From positions 1 through 64,000 of the forward strand of contig CANQBP010000007.1 in NCBI GenBank assembly GCA_947589415.1: a DNA stretch of 64,000 nt. The letters run 5' to 3'. Under the pieces are notes generated by a model, which did not search any database, was not told where the DNA came from, and saw only the letters and a list, made by a program, of their open reading frames with translations. Within the stretch, counting starts at the first letter, position 1; each line of letters opens with the position of its first letter. The translations under genes were made by a program, and so were the position numbers. This document shows positions 56,122 to 64,000 of this stretch, piece by piece. Source of the DNA: an uncultured Clostridia bacterium (GTDB taxonomy: Bacteria > Bacillota > Clostridia > Oscillospirales > Acutalibacteraceae).

Positions 56122-56361
56122 ATGGTACTGGAAAAGGTTAAGTCAATTCTTAGTGAACAGTTTGACGTTGAGGAGGATTCAATTACTCTCGAAACATCAA
56201 TTATTGATGATCTCTCTGCTGATTCTCTTGATGTTGTTGATCTTCTCACAACAATAGAGAGTGAGTTTGGTGTTGAGGTTCCCGATGATGAGGTGGGCAA
56301 CGTAAAGACCGTTGAGGATCTTGTAAATTATATTGAGGCACATCAGGATTCTGCCGACTGA
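56122..56361 (+). CDS. acpP: Acyl carrier protein
   Basis: Carries fatty acyl chains on 4'-phosphopantetheine. 79 acidic residues with the attachment Ser35 in DLSADSLDVVDL. AGGAGG lies 8 bp before the ATG. It is alone, facing the DAHP synthase gene, with no fab genes around it. Confidence 0.96.
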   Translation: MVLEKVKSILSEQFDVEEDSITLETSIIDDLSADSLDVVDLLTTIESEFGVEVPDDEVGNVKTVEDLVNYIEAHQDSAD

Positions 56362-56382
56362 TTTTTATTAAACTGAAATATT

Positions 56383-56422
56383 CAGCCCGACCGTCAGGTT
56401 TTACTCTTACGGTCGGGCTGAT
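56383..56422. terminator. Hairpin between acpP and the DAHP synthase gene
   Basis: CAGCCCGACCGT (56383-56394) and ACGGTCGGGCTG (56409-56420) form a perfect 12-bp stem; the plus-strand tail is ATATTTATA. Confidence 0.8.
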
Positions 56423-56512
56423 ATTTATATACTGTTGTGATTTAACGACACCAACGTTAAGCACGGCATCTATTTGCGTCAGGTTTTATATAAACGGCTG
56501 CGTTATTTCGGA

Positions 56513-57535
56513 TCAGCTGTTCATAATTTCATCGTATGCTTTTTTGAGGGCAAATACCTTACGTGCCACCTCATCAAATTTATCGGGCGTAAGGGACTGC
56601 GCTCCGTCAGATAAGGCGTGTTTGGGGTCGTTATGCACCTCTATCATAAGACCGTCTGCGCCCGCTGCAACGGCGGCAAGGGACATCTGCTCGACGAGTG
56701 CGGCTTTTCCCGTTGCATGACTGGGGTCTACGATGATCGGGAGGTGGCATAGTTTTTTCACGACAGGTACGGCGGAAAGGTCAAGTGTGTTTCGAGTTGC
56801 GGTTTCGTATGTCCTTATACCTCTTTCGCAAAGTATAACCTTGTCGTTGCCGCCTGCCATGATATACTCGGCACTCATTATCCATTCCTCAATAGTATTA
56901 GCAAGACCACGTTTGAGAAGAATGGGTTTGTTTATTTTGCCGAGTTGTTTAAGCAGCTCGAAGTTCTGCATATTTCTTGCGCCGACTTGAATTATGTCAA
57001 CACCCTCGAACATATCAATATGTGATGCACTCATTATTTCGGTTACTATGGGCAGACCCGTTGCCTTTCTTGCACCTTTCAAAAGATCAAGACCTTCCGA
57101 TCTCAGACCTTGGAACGAATACGGGGAAGTGCGGGGTTTAAATGCGCCTCCTCTCAGGAATGATGCACCGGCGTCTTTGACTCTTTGAGCAACGTAATTT
57201 ATTTGTTCCTCCGATTCAACAGAGCAAGGGCCTGCCATAATGCAAAGACTGCCGTCTCCGATTTTCTGTCCGGTAGGAAGTTCGATAACGGTATTATCGG
57301 GGTGAAATTTACGATTGGCTTTTTTATAGGGTTCTTGTACACGTTTCACATTCTCGACTATTTCCTGTGCGCTTATCCAATCCTCATCAATCGGTGTGGT
57401 ATCTCCTATAAGTCCGAGTACTGTGGACTCCACGCCTACCCACGTATTCACCGACACGTTATATTTTTCTTCCAGTGATGCTTTGAAGAGTATAAGCTGT
57501 TCTTTCGATGTATTCGGTTTAAGTACGATAATCAT
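56513..57535 (-). CDS. aroF: 3-Deoxy-7-phosphoheptulonate synthase (AroF, type I-beta)
   Basis: First step of the shikimate pathway. The N-terminal about 70 residues form the ferredoxin-like domain found in feedback-regulated clostridial/Thermotoga enzymes. The KDO8P/DAHP barrel follows: IMAGPCSVESEEQI, FLRGGAFKPRTSPYSFQGL, ILLKRGLANTIEEW and IIVDPSHATGKA. GGAGGG precedes the ATG. A 210-nt leader precedes it. Confidence 0.95.
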   Translation of the reverse strand: MIIVLKPNTSKEQLILFKASLEEKYNVSVNTWVGVESTVLGLIGDTTPIDEDWISAQEIVENVKRVQEPYKKANRKFHPDNTVIELPTGQKIGDGSLCIMAGPCSVESEEQINYVAQRVKDAGASFLRGGAFKPRTSPYSFQGLRSEGLDLLKGARKATGLPIVTEIMSASHIDMFEGVDIIQVGARNMQNFELLKQLGKINKPILLKRGLANTIEEWIMSAEYIMAGGNDKVILCERGIRTYETATRNTLDLSAVPVVKKLCHLPIIVDPSHATGKAALVEQMSLAAVAAGADGLMIEVHNDPKHALSDGAQSLTPDKFDEVARKVFALKKAYDEIMNS

Positions 57536-57604
57536 GGTTTTCCCTCCTGTAAATTAAAAGACGGGATCCGCACGGACTCCGTCTATCGGCTGTAAATACG
57601 ATCG

Positions 57605-57721
57605 TTATATACGAATCGCACCGTTCAGGTTACACACAAGACCGCCGTCGTGCGGAAGAGCCTGCACAAACGGGCGGGAAAATACTTGACAAACCGCAAA
57701 ATGCGGAAATTTAGTATTCAT
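57605..57721 (-). CDS. Candidate leader peptide of the DAHP synthase gene
   Basis: A 38-codon ORF in the leader of the gene starting at 57535: MNTKFPHFAVCQVFSRPF opens it, with Phe at positions 5, 8, 14 and 18. It has only a weak ribosome site (AGGT, 7 nt upstream). The leader has small stems (CCGCATTTTGCGG). Phe codons ahead of a shikimate-pathway gene suggest attenuation, but no terminator/antiterminator switch is clear. Confidence 0.3.
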   Translation of the reverse strand: MNTKFPHFAVCQVFSRPFVQALPHDGGLVCNLNGAIRI

Positions 57722-57747
57722 GTGTTTACCTGACAATATCCGATAAT

Positions 57748-57776
57748 AATGATAACACCATTGCTTTAAATTGTCA
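57748..57776 (-). promoter_or_regulatory. Promoter of the DAHP synthase gene
   Basis: Minus strand: TTGACA, 17-bp spacer, TATCAT (about 57753-57748). The ORF of the leader peptide starts about 27 bp after it. Confidence 0.7.
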
Positions 57777-57997
57777 AGGCTTTAAATCATAAAAGTGCGC
57801 AAAATAAAATGACCCGAAAAATCAAAAATTACAGTTATATTTCCAAAACCGAAATTAACTTTATTTATGACGTTTGAACGGTTTTTAAAATTTATATGCT
57901 CATAAAACACAATATAATAAATTGCCGTTCCCACTTTAATATGTCGGAAAATTATGCTATAATGAATACAAACTAAAAGTCCGACGGAGTGATAGAT

Positions 57998-58711
57998 TTG
58001 CTTAATGTATTTCATTTGACAAAAAAATATCATAGGTTTGTAGCGAACGATAATCTTACATTTACTGTGAATGACGGAGAAACGGCAGTATTGGCAGGGC
58101 CTAACGGTGCGGGAAAATCGACTGCAATAAAATGTATTGCGGGTCTTTTGCGCTTTGAGGGAGAAATTGAATTGTGCGGTTATAAGAATAAAAGTACGGA
58201 GGCAAAGAGAATACTCGGATATGTTCCCGAAATACCTGCTCCGTTTGAACTTCTTACCGTGTGGGAGCATATGGAATTTATCGCACGTGCATATAATCTT
58301 GAAAACTGGGAAGACAGAGCGGAGGAACTTATGTACAGGCTGGAGCTTAAAGATAAAAGGGATAAGCTCGGAAAAGAGTTGTCTAAGGGTATGCAGCAGA
58401 AGATAAGTATATGCTGTGCGATGCTTATTGAACCGAAGATACTTCTCTTTGATGAGCCTCTTGTGGGGCTTGATCCCCATGCAATAAAGGAACTCAAGCT
58501 GATGCTTTCGGAAATGAAAGAAAAGGGTACAACGATCGTAATCTCGACACATATGCTTGAAAGTGTCGAGGGCGTATGGGACAGAGTGTTTATAATGATG
58601 AACGGAAGAATTGAGGCGGAGCGAACACGCACGCAGGTCGAGAAAAGCGGGGAAAATCTTGAGGAGCTGTTTTTCAGCATTACAGAAAAGCCGGCGGTAA
58701 AGTCTGAATGA
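57998..58711 (+). CDS. ABC transporter ATP-binding protein
   Basis: 237 residues. Walker A AGPNGAGKSTAIKC near residue 35, signature LSKGMQQKISICCAML, Walker B ILLFDEPLVGLD and H-loop STHMLESVE. TTG 57998 is chosen because CGGAG lies 8 nt upstream; GTG 57989 is inside that site's reach. No permease is adjacent. The stop overlaps the next start (ATGA), so it belongs to the operon with NusG_II, Gx transporter and ApbE proteins. Confidence 0.85.
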   Translation: MLNVFHLTKKYHRFVANDNLTFTVNDGETAVLAGPNGAGKSTAIKCIAGLLRFEGEIELCGYKNKSTEAKRILGYVPEIPAPFELLTVWEHMEFIARAYNLENWEDRAEELMYRLELKDKRDKLGKELSKGMQQKISICCAMLIEPKILLFDEPLVGLDPHAIKELKLMLSEMKEKGTTIVISTHMLESVEGVWDRVFIMMNGRIEAERTRTQVEKSGENLEELFFSITEKPAVKSE

Positions 58712-59100
58712 AAAAGGGTATACTAAAAAGGGTAAAATATGATATATTTCTTGTCGGCATACTGATTACGGTCGGGGCTGCCGTATTGTTGACTGCTGTC
58801 TTTAACGGACAGGGCGGGGAATATGTTTGTATAAAAACGGACGGAGAGGTAAGTGCGGTATATCCGCTTACGGAAAACAGGAGAGTTGTCATTAACGGGG
58901 CAAACGGTACGAATTTACTTGTTATAGAAAACTGTCAGGCATACATTAGTGAAGCCGACTGCCCCGATAAGTTGTGCGTAAGGCAGGGGAAAATCAGCAT
59001 GAAAGGTCAGTCCGTTATATGTCTGCCGCATAGGATAGTTGTAGAAATAACGGGGCAGGAGCAGAAGGATAATTCCGATATTGATGTGATTGTAAAGTAG
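58708..59100 (+). CDS. NusG domain II-containing membrane-anchored protein
   Basis: 130 residues: one N-terminal helix (YDIFLVGILITVGAAVLLTAVF), then an extracytoplasmic NusG_II-type beta domain with EADCPDKLCVRQGKI and SVICLPHRIVVEI. The three Cys in this domain are conserved in the family. It is not a transcription factor. It sits directly before a Gx transporter gene, an association seen in flavin and quinone-related loci. Confidence 0.85.
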   Translation: MKKGILKRVKYDIFLVGILITVGAAVLLTAVFNGQGGEYVCIKTDGEVSAVYPLTENRRVVINGANGTNLLVIENCQAYISEADCPDKLCVRQGKISMKGQSVICLPHRIVVEITGQEQKDNSDIDVIVK

Positions 59101-59104
59101 GGTT

Positions 59105-59620
59105 ATGAATAAAAAGAGTAGAGTTAATGTAAAAAAAATATCCGTGTACGGAATGATAACGGCTGCCGCAATTGTGTTAAGCTGGCTTGAGGCACAAATT
59201 CCCCCGTTTTTTCCTATCCCCGGAATGAAGATCGGGCTTACTAACATTATCGTTGTTATTGCGCTGTATAAAATGGGAAGCGGCAGCGCTATGGCTGTAA
59301 ACGTTCTTAGGATATTGCTTGTGTCGTTCCTGTTCGGAGGCCCTTCGGCACTGATTTACAGTTTGTCGGGGGGGATGTTGTCGCTGCTTGTGATGATATT
59401 ACTTAAAAAGACGGGTAAATTTAAAATGATAAGCGTAAGCATAGCAGGCGGGATTTTCCATAATGTGGGGCAGATACTTATTGCAATGCTGATGACCGAT
59501 ACAACAAGTATTTTGTGGTATCTTGCCGTATTGTGGTTTGCCGGTGCGGTTTCCGGCACACTTATAGGGATATTGGGCAATACGCTTTTAAAACATCTGC
59601 CGGACAGTATTTTTAAATAG
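59105..59620 (+). CDS. Gx transporter family protein (Hpre_diP_synt_I type)
   Basis: 171 residues with five or six helices, opening SVYGMITAAAIVLSWLEAQIPPFFPIPGMKIGLTNI, the mark of this family (once called heptaprenyl diphosphate synthase component I). The fold is related to ECF-transporter S components. It may carry a small flavin or quinone-related molecule; the ApbE gene next to it favours flavin. Gap to the next gene 8 bp. Confidence 0.85.
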   Translation: MNKKSRVNVKKISVYGMITAAAIVLSWLEAQIPPFFPIPGMKIGLTNIIVVIALYKMGSGSAMAVNVLRILLVSFLFGGPSALIYSLSGGMLSLLVMILLKKTGKFKMISVSIAGGIFHNVGQILIAMLMTDTTSILWYLAVLWFAGAVSGTLIGILGNTLLKHLPDSIFK

Positions 59621-59628
59621 GAGTAATT

Positions 59629-60690
59629 ATGAAAAAGATTTTCGGTTTATTTTTAGTTTTTAATTTAGTATTTGTTTTATGTGCTTGCGAAAGCGAAACT
59701 AATGCGGAGAAAGACGGTATGATCTCCGCAACAAGGGAAATTTTCGCCATGGATACATATATGACCGTGACGGCATACGGAGAAAATGCCGACAAGGCGG
59801 TTGAAGCTGCGGAAAAGGAAATATACAGACTTGACAGTCTGTTGTCAACGGGAAATACCGACAGCGAGGTGTATAAAATAAACAGTACGGGTGAGGGCAG
59901 CCTTTCCGAGGATACCGAAAAACTTATAGAAAAATCGGAATGGATATATGAAAATACAGACGGTGCGTATGATATAACCGTATATCCGCTTATGGATTTG
60001 TGGGGGTTTACGGGTGACAAGCAGGCTGTGCCTGATGATGAGGACATAAAAAGAGTCGCAGATGTATGCGGGTTTGATAAGCTGACATACGCAGACGGTT
60101 TTATTAAGCTCGGAGAAAATATGGGTATAGATTTCGGAGGTATTGCAAAGGGTTATACGAGCGACAGCATAATGCGTATCTTTGAGGAGTACAACATCAC
60201 ATCGGGTATTGTATCACTTGGGGGAAATGTTCAATGTTGCGGAAATAAAACGGACGGCAGTATGTGGAAGTGCGGGATAACCGATCCGGACAATCATAAC
60301 GACACGGGAAGTCTTATGGGGGTTATAAGTGTGAGTGACAAGGCTGTAATAACATCGGGCGGGTATGAGAGATTTTTTACCGATGAAAAAAGCGGAAAGA
60401 CATATCATCACATAATGGATCCGAAAAGCGGATATCCCGCCGAAAGCGGTCTGAAGTCCGTTACGATAGTAAGCCGTGACGGAACGCTTGCGGACGGACT
60501 TTCGACTGCGTGTTTTGTTATGGGAAAAGAACGTGCATTGGATTTTTGGAGAAAGAATAGTGATAAGTTTGATATGGTGCTTATGGACGATAACAGAAAA
60601 ATTTTTGTGACAGAGGGGATAGCGAAAGATTTTACCTCGGAATATGATTTTGAAATTGTGAAAAAACGGCAAAATTGTGATAATTCGTAA
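59629..60690 (+). CDS. apbE: FAD:protein FMN transferase (ApbE), lipoprotein
   Basis: Attaches FMN covalently to Thr/Ser of target proteins outside the membrane. Signal peptide with lipobox LCAC (Cys near 22), then MDTYMTVTAYG, DFGGIAKGYTSDSI, GIVSLGGNVQ, HHIMDPKSGYPAESGLKSVTIVS and ADGLSTACFVMG, all standard for ApbE, including the Mg-binding Asp. 353 residues. No protein with the flavinylation motif is seen in the operon, so the acceptor must be encoded elsewhere or is one of these genes' partners. Confidence 0.93.
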   Translation: MKKIFGLFLVFNLVFVLCACESETNAEKDGMISATREIFAMDTYMTVTAYGENADKAVEAAEKEIYRLDSLLSTGNTDSEVYKINSTGEGSLSEDTEKLIEKSEWIYENTDGAYDITVYPLMDLWGFTGDKQAVPDDEDIKRVADVCGFDKLTYADGFIKLGENMGIDFGGIAKGYTSDSIMRIFEEYNITSGIVSLGGNVQCCGNKTDGSMWKCGITDPDNHNDTGSLMGVISVSDKAVITSGGYERFFTDEKSGKTYHHIMDPKSGYPAESGLKSVTIVSRDGTLADGLSTACFVMGKERALDFWRKNSDKFDMVLMDDNRKIFVTEGIAKDFTSEYDFEIVKKRQNCDNS

Positions 60691-61034
60691 TCTTAAATGA
60701 CGAGTTGTATAATTTGCGTGGTTGTTGTTTATTGTCAAAGAAAGCGGTTTGTCGGCATATGAAAGCATTATGAACGCTCTTACATATGGTATCGTTAATT
60801 TCACTTAATTACACCGTTTCGGTTCAAGCAGAAGTTTGTAATCTTTATAAATTACTTTACATTCAAGAAACCTTTTGCCGAGCCGTTAGGAAAATTCGTT
60901 TTTGTCAGCAAAACCTGTATGTACGGGCATATTGACCGCAATCAATTTGACGATGAAAAAATCATGTGGTTCTAAATACTGATTTTCATAATTATGGTGT
61001 TTGTTGATTTTTTTGTAAATATTTTGGCGGGTAC
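60691..61034. other. Intergenic stretch, no gene supported
   Basis: Short open stretches (for example one ending YESIMNALTYGIVNFT and another ending QFDDEKIMWF) may be relics of older genes but have no ribosome sites. Nothing else recognised. Confidence 0.4.
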
Positions 61035-61063
61035 TTGATTAAAAAACATAAGTTTAATATAAT
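61035..61063 (+). promoter_or_regulatory. Promoter of rsmA
   Basis: TTGATT (61035-61040), 17-bp spacer, TATAAT (61058-61063), 47 bp before the ATG. Confidence 0.8.
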
Positions 61064-61110
61064 AATTGTACGATGTAAGACTTGTTTAAAAATAGGAATA
61101 GGGAGATATT

Positions 61111-61965
61111 ATGAACAGGCTGACGGATATATCATATGTGAAAAGTGTTTTGTCAAAACACGGCTTTACTTTTTCAAAGGCATTGGGGCAGAATTTTCTT
61201 ATAAATCCTAATGTATGCCCGAAAATGGCGGAGGAATGCGGATGCGGTGCGGATGTGGGTGTGATAGAGATAGGGCCGGGAGCGGGTGTGCTGACAAATG
61301 CACTTGCAGATGTTGCATATAAAGTTGTTGCAATAGAGCTTGATAAAAGACTGATATCGGTTCTTGAGGAAACGTTAAGTGAGCATAATAATGTTAAGAT
61401 AATAAACGGCGATGTTATGAAGTTGGATATCGGGAAAATTATAAGAGAGGAATTTGAAGGGGGAGAGGCAGTCGTATGCGCAAATCTTCCGTATTATATA
61501 ACCTCACCGGTAATAATGAAATTTCTTGAGGAAAGACTTCCGATAAATTCGCTTACGGTCATGGTGCAAAAGGAGGCTGCGGACAGAATATGTGCCGTTC
61601 CCGGCACGAGGGAATCGGGTGCAATAAGTGCGGCGGTAAATTATTACAGTAAACCGGAGATTTTGTTCCGAGTATCGAAAGGCAGCTTTTTGCCTGCGCC
61701 GAAAGTTGACTCTGCCGTTATAAAACTGAATATACTGAAAGAGCCTTCCGTGGGTGTGGGGGACGAAAAAATGTTTTTCAAAATAGTTAAGGCTGCGTTT
61801 TCACAAAGAAGAAAAACACTTGCTAACTCGTTAAGTTCGGGATTATCAATTTCAAAGTCGGAGGTAACACAAATTCTTGAGCGTGTCGGTATAAATCAAA
61901 CTGCAAGGGCGGAGGAAATGACAATGGAGAATTTTGCGGCAATTTCCGATGAATTTCTCAATTAA
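61111..61965 (+). CDS. rsmA: 16S rRNA (adenine1518/1519-N6)-dimethyltransferase
   Basis: Dimethylates two adenines near the 3' end of 16S rRNA. LGQNFLINPN, IEIGPGAGVLT (SAM site), the acidic end of beta 2 in VAIELDKR and the catalytic NLPYYITSPV are in order. 284 residues, normal; Erm methylases are ruled out by the C-terminal domain and length. A GGGAGA site precedes the ATG. Confidence 0.95.
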   Translation: MNRLTDISYVKSVLSKHGFTFSKALGQNFLINPNVCPKMAEECGCGADVGVIEIGPGAGVLTNALADVAYKVVAIELDKRLISVLEETLSEHNNVKIINGDVMKLDIGKIIREEFEGGEAVVCANLPYYITSPVIMKFLEERLPINSLTVMVQKEAADRICAVPGTRESGAISAAVNYYSKPEILFRVSKGSFLPAPKVDSAVIKLNILKEPSVGVGDEKMFFKIVKAAFSQRRKTLANSLSSGLSISKSEVTQILERVGINQTARAEEMTMENFAAISDEFLN

Positions 61966-61987
61966 AACTATGATGTCAATATATTGA

Positions 61988-62028
61988 AACAGGGGATAAG
62001 TACATTGCTTTTCCCTGTTCTTTTTTTT
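61988..62028 (+). terminator. Terminator of rsmA
   Basis: AACAGGG (61988-61994) pairs with CCCTGTT (62013-62019), then C and T8. Confidence 0.85.
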
Positions 62029-62151
62029 ATAAAGTGAGATGAATTCGGGAACGGATAGCGTATATATTTTTTGAACGGGAAAATATTTTGGAATAAAATG
62101 TGTGATTTGTACTTTTTCTATAAAAATATTTCATTTTTTTTACATTTTGAG

Positions 62152-62180
62152 TTGATTTTTACATAAATATATGTTAAAAT
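62152..62180 (+). promoter_or_regulatory. Promoter of the first secreted paralogue
   Basis: TTGATT (62152-62157), 17-bp spacer, TAAAAT (62175-62180). Confidence 0.7.
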
Positions 62181-62255
62181 ACATTTACAGTAAATTTTCA
62201 TGCTTTAGTCGGTGAAAGTGTTTAATCTGAATTTATTAGAAATGGGGAGTTTTAG

Positions 62256-62729
62256 ATGAAAAAAATCAAAAAGATCACGAAGAACGTCGCAAAAGTGTTT
62301 GGTATGTCAACAATCGCTGCGGTTACCTTGTTTTCTGCGGCAGTAACGGTTCAGGCTTATTCTGTGACTATTTTAGGTAAGTATTCGGTATCCCTAAATA
62401 CTGATCGCACATTTAACCCGGCAAGCCAGATGTATGGATATTTTGAAACGAAAAATAGTCAACATGGGCCAAGGGCAGGTACGCATTTCAATCCCGGTAG
62501 CCTTTCAGGGGGAGCATACACCGAACTCTATTATCGTACAACTACCTCCAGTGAAGTACTTGTACAACCAAAAGGTTATGTAAGCGGTGGACCTAACGAG
62601 TGGATTTGTTCCGAATGGGTAGAGGTTCCTGAAGATTATACAGCAGTATTAAGTCTTGCATTTATTGGCGAGAAGTTTAACAATAATGGTACTATTATAG
62701 CGAAAGAAGTAACATATGTAAATAGGTAA
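62256..62729 (+). CDS. Small secreted protein, copy 1
   Basis: 157 residues. Signal peptide (KKIKKITKN then a hydrophobic core ending VQAY, likely cut after VQA). The mature about 125 residues are rich in Gly, Tyr, Ser and Thr, with ASQMYGYFETKNSQHGPRAG and YTELYYRTT, and have a single Cys (WICSEW). The look is of a small beta-sandwich such as lactococcin-972-type bacteriocins, but I see no firm signature. GGGGAG precedes the ATG. Confidence 0.8.
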   Translation: MKKIKKITKNVAKVFGMSTIAAVTLFSAAVTVQAYSVTILGKYSVSLNTDRTFNPASQMYGYFETKNSQHGPRAGTHFNPGSLSGGAYTELYYRTTTSSEVLVQPKGYVSGGPNEWICSEWVEVPEDYTAVLSLAFIGEKFNNNGTIIAKEVTYVNR

Positions 62730-62861
62730 ATTCCAATTATCTGTAAATGTTTGTAACTTAAACGTTTCATTAGTGTAGATTAGTTTGATGATTTAATAAA
62801 ATGTGTGAAATTATTGATTTGGATTTTTTTATAAAAATATTTCATTTTTTTACATTTTGGG

Positions 62862-62890
62862 TTGATTTTTACATAGATATATGTTAAAAT
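62862..62890 (+). promoter_or_regulatory. Promoter of the second secreted paralogue
   Basis: TTGATT (62862-62867), 17-bp spacer, TAAAAT (62885-62890); nearly identical to the copy 710 bp upstream. Confidence 0.7.
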
Positions 62891-62965
62891 ATATTTACAG
62901 TAAAATTTTTCGCTTTGACTGGTGAAAGTGTTTTATCTGAATTTATTAGAAATGGGGAGTTTTAG

Positions 62966-63463
62966 ATGAAAAAAATCAAAAAGATCACGAAGAACGTCGC
63001 AAAAGTACTTGGTACGACAGCAATCGCTACGGTTACTCTGTTTTCTGCGGCAGTAACGGTTCAGGCTTACGATACGGTTACCTTAGGTAAGAAGTGGAAC
63101 GTAGCTCTTGATGTTGATCAAACATTACACGAGGCGAGTCAGATGTATGGATATTTTGAGACGCATAATGATCAACATAGGGCAAGGGCGGGTACGCATT
63201 TTAATCCAGGTAACCTTTCGGGTGCGGCATACACCGAACTCTATTATAATACAAGTTCCTCCAATGAAGAAAAAATTGTATCGGCAAATGGTTATGTAAC
63301 TGGTAGTCCTAACAGTTGGATTCGTGCAAAATGGGTAGAGGCTCCTGTTGGTTATACAGCAGCATCGAGTATTGCATTTGTTGGCGATAAGATCAACGAT
63401 TATGGTGTTTTGATAGTCAAAGAAGTAACATATGTAAACAGGTCAACCGTAACGAGGAAGTAA
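62966..63463 (+). CDS. Small secreted protein, copy 2
   Basis: 165 residues; paralogue of the gene 710 bp upstream, with almost the same signal peptide and matching blocks (SQMYGYFET, RAGTHFNPG, AYTELYY, KEVTYVNRS). It lacks the Cys of copy 1 (IRAKW in place of ICSEW) and has an 8-residue longer C terminus. The mature parts differ more than the signal peptides, so they may have diverged in specificity. Confidence 0.8.
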   Translation: MKKIKKITKNVAKVLGTTAIATVTLFSAAVTVQAYDTVTLGKKWNVALDVDQTLHEASQMYGYFETHNDQHRARAGTHFNPGNLSGAAYTELYYNTSSSNEEKIVSANGYVTGSPNSWIRAKWVEAPVGYTAASSIAFVGDKINDYGVLIVKEVTYVNRSTVTRK

Positions 63464-63688
63464 GTTTATTTTAATTTATTTGTAGATTAAATGGTATATT
63501 TTATGACAAATAAAGAGAATGTATTTATAAATATTTCTTACTTACTCATTTAAAAAAACGGTTATAATTTGGTTTTGTTTCAAAATATAAAAGCGATCTT
63601 TGTCTGCATTTACTTAAAATCATACATTTAAGGCAAAATACTTGTTTTCGTATAGATCAATTTTAGGATTTAATCTATCGGTGTTGGC

Positions 63689-63726
63689 GTCACCCCGCTG
63701 AGTCAACTGCATTCGGCGGGAGTGAC
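63689..63726 (+). promoter_or_regulatory. GC-rich hairpin in the leader of the last gene
   Basis: GTCACCCCGC (63689-63698) pairs with GCGGG and GTGAC (63716-63726, one bulged A). No T-run follows, so it is a leader structure or pausing site ahead of the GTG at 63764. Confidence 0.45.
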
Positions 63727-63763
63727 GGCAAATATCGCTTTGTACTTATAAGGGGAGATTGAT

Positions 63764-64000
63764 GTGAATAAACTCCGGCTTTTTTTTCAATTCTTTAATA
63801 AAAACATATTAAAATCACTTGCATTATTTATCATATTTGTCGGGTCGGGAATTATCATTTCGGATATGGTGAGCCGTGTTGAGTTTAATATGCAGGCAGT
63901 CGGTTTTTTTCAAGGGGACGGTATTGAAAATTCGGATGTAGTGTCGGTTTATCGTACATTTGAATGGTGTTTCCTGCAGAAGCAGGAACCGACAGACCAA
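63764..64000 (+). CDS. Membrane protein, probable FtsX/MacB-type permease (3' partial)
   Basis: Open from GTG 63764 to the end of the window (79 codons so far). AGGGGAG lies 7 nt upstream. The start MNKLRLFFQFFNKNILKS and the one helix (ALFIIFVGSGIIISDM) followed by an extracytoplasmic stretch resemble MacB/FtsX permeases, including those linked to bacteriocins. The product cannot be named with the rest missing. Confidence 0.6.
   Translation, partial: MNKLRLFFQFFNKNILKSLALFIIFVGSGIIISDMVSRVEFNMQAVGFFQGDGIENSDVVSVYRTFEWCFLQKQEPTDQ

Larger units (their letters stand above)
62105..63463 (+). repeat. Tandem duplication of about 710 bp (promoter plus gene)
   Basis: The segments from about 62105 and about 62815 align over promoter, leader and the first 60 bp of coding sequence with very few changes, then diverge in the mature part. 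Leader ATTTATTAGAAATGGGGAG is the same in both. Confidence 0.9.

Noticed and set aside
57782-58552. 256-codon open frame antisense to the ABC ATPase gene
   Set aside because: The plus strand encodes a clear ABC ATPase; the antisense frame has no start signals.
60840-60975. Open stretch ending in QFDDEKIMWF
   Set aside because: Too short, no start site and no family; possibly a relic.

Overview
The window reads as chromosomal DNA of a low-GC, Gram-positive anaerobe, most likely a Clostridia member close to Ruminococcus or [Eubacterium] siraeum. This is inferred from AT-rich codon use, strong AGGAGG ribosome sites, sigma-A promoters of the TTGACA-N17-TATAAT type, a sporulation-type SpoIID protein, the GlgB-GlgC-GlgD-GlgA glycogen operon, a short archaeal-type ProRS, and HPr with both His15 and Ser46. 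No rRNA, CRISPR array, complete transposon or prophage was seen.

Layout. 1-3.4 kb: the 3' end of a repeat-bearing C39-like peptidase gene, then metG and a FlK-like thioesterase. 3.4-8.5 kb: an acyltransferase/HAD operon, SpoIID and citrate synthase. 8.6-15.8 kb: a membrane protein with an acidic tail, gap (GAPDH) followed by four tandem GC-rich hairpins, a small XRE regulator, two related lipoproteins behind a duplicated promoter, HPr and a GNAT protein. 16-23.5 kb: one long co-directional run ymfF-ymfH-lgt-folD-APH(3')-like kinase-DegT aminotransferase-DUF3592-like protein. 23.6-27.8 kb: an accessory island with an ATYPKRA-motif protein, a minute transcription unit and a translationally coupled three-gene operon of two unrecognised proteins plus a degenerate NUDIX protein. 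27.9-33.3 kb: a YhgE-like heptad protein, an MMPL/RND transporter and a TetR regulator, then initiator tRNA-Met. 33.3-38 kb: an RHS-repeat remnant, a two-gene ABC exporter, an XRE regulator and an orphan AgrC-like kinase.

38-42.4 kb carries ddl-murI-DUF1934-argS and a small membrane protein on the minus strand. 42.6-51 kb carries a membrane-anchored NlpC/P60 peptidoglycan hydrolase with four PG-binding repeats, then the complete glycogen operon. 51-57.5 kb holds small ORFs, proS, an Rrf2 regulator, aroK, aroE, acpP and a DAHP synthase whose leader encodes a Phe-containing short peptide. 58-60.7 kb is an ABC ATPase-NusG_II-Gx transporter-ApbE operon that points to flavin transfer outside the membrane. 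61-64 kb has rsmA, then two tandemly duplicated secreted proteins, each with its own copy of the same promoter, followed by the start of a membrane protein cut by the window edge; that last group resembles a bacteriocin-type locus.

The best candidates for something undescribed are the two-unknown-plus-NUDIX operon (24560-27752) and the duplicated secreted-protein locus (62150-64000). Smaller points of note are a hairpin-bridged ribosome site before ymfH, a duplicated promoter before the lipoprotein pair, a long dyad before the orphan kinase and the lysine-rich tail of GlgB.
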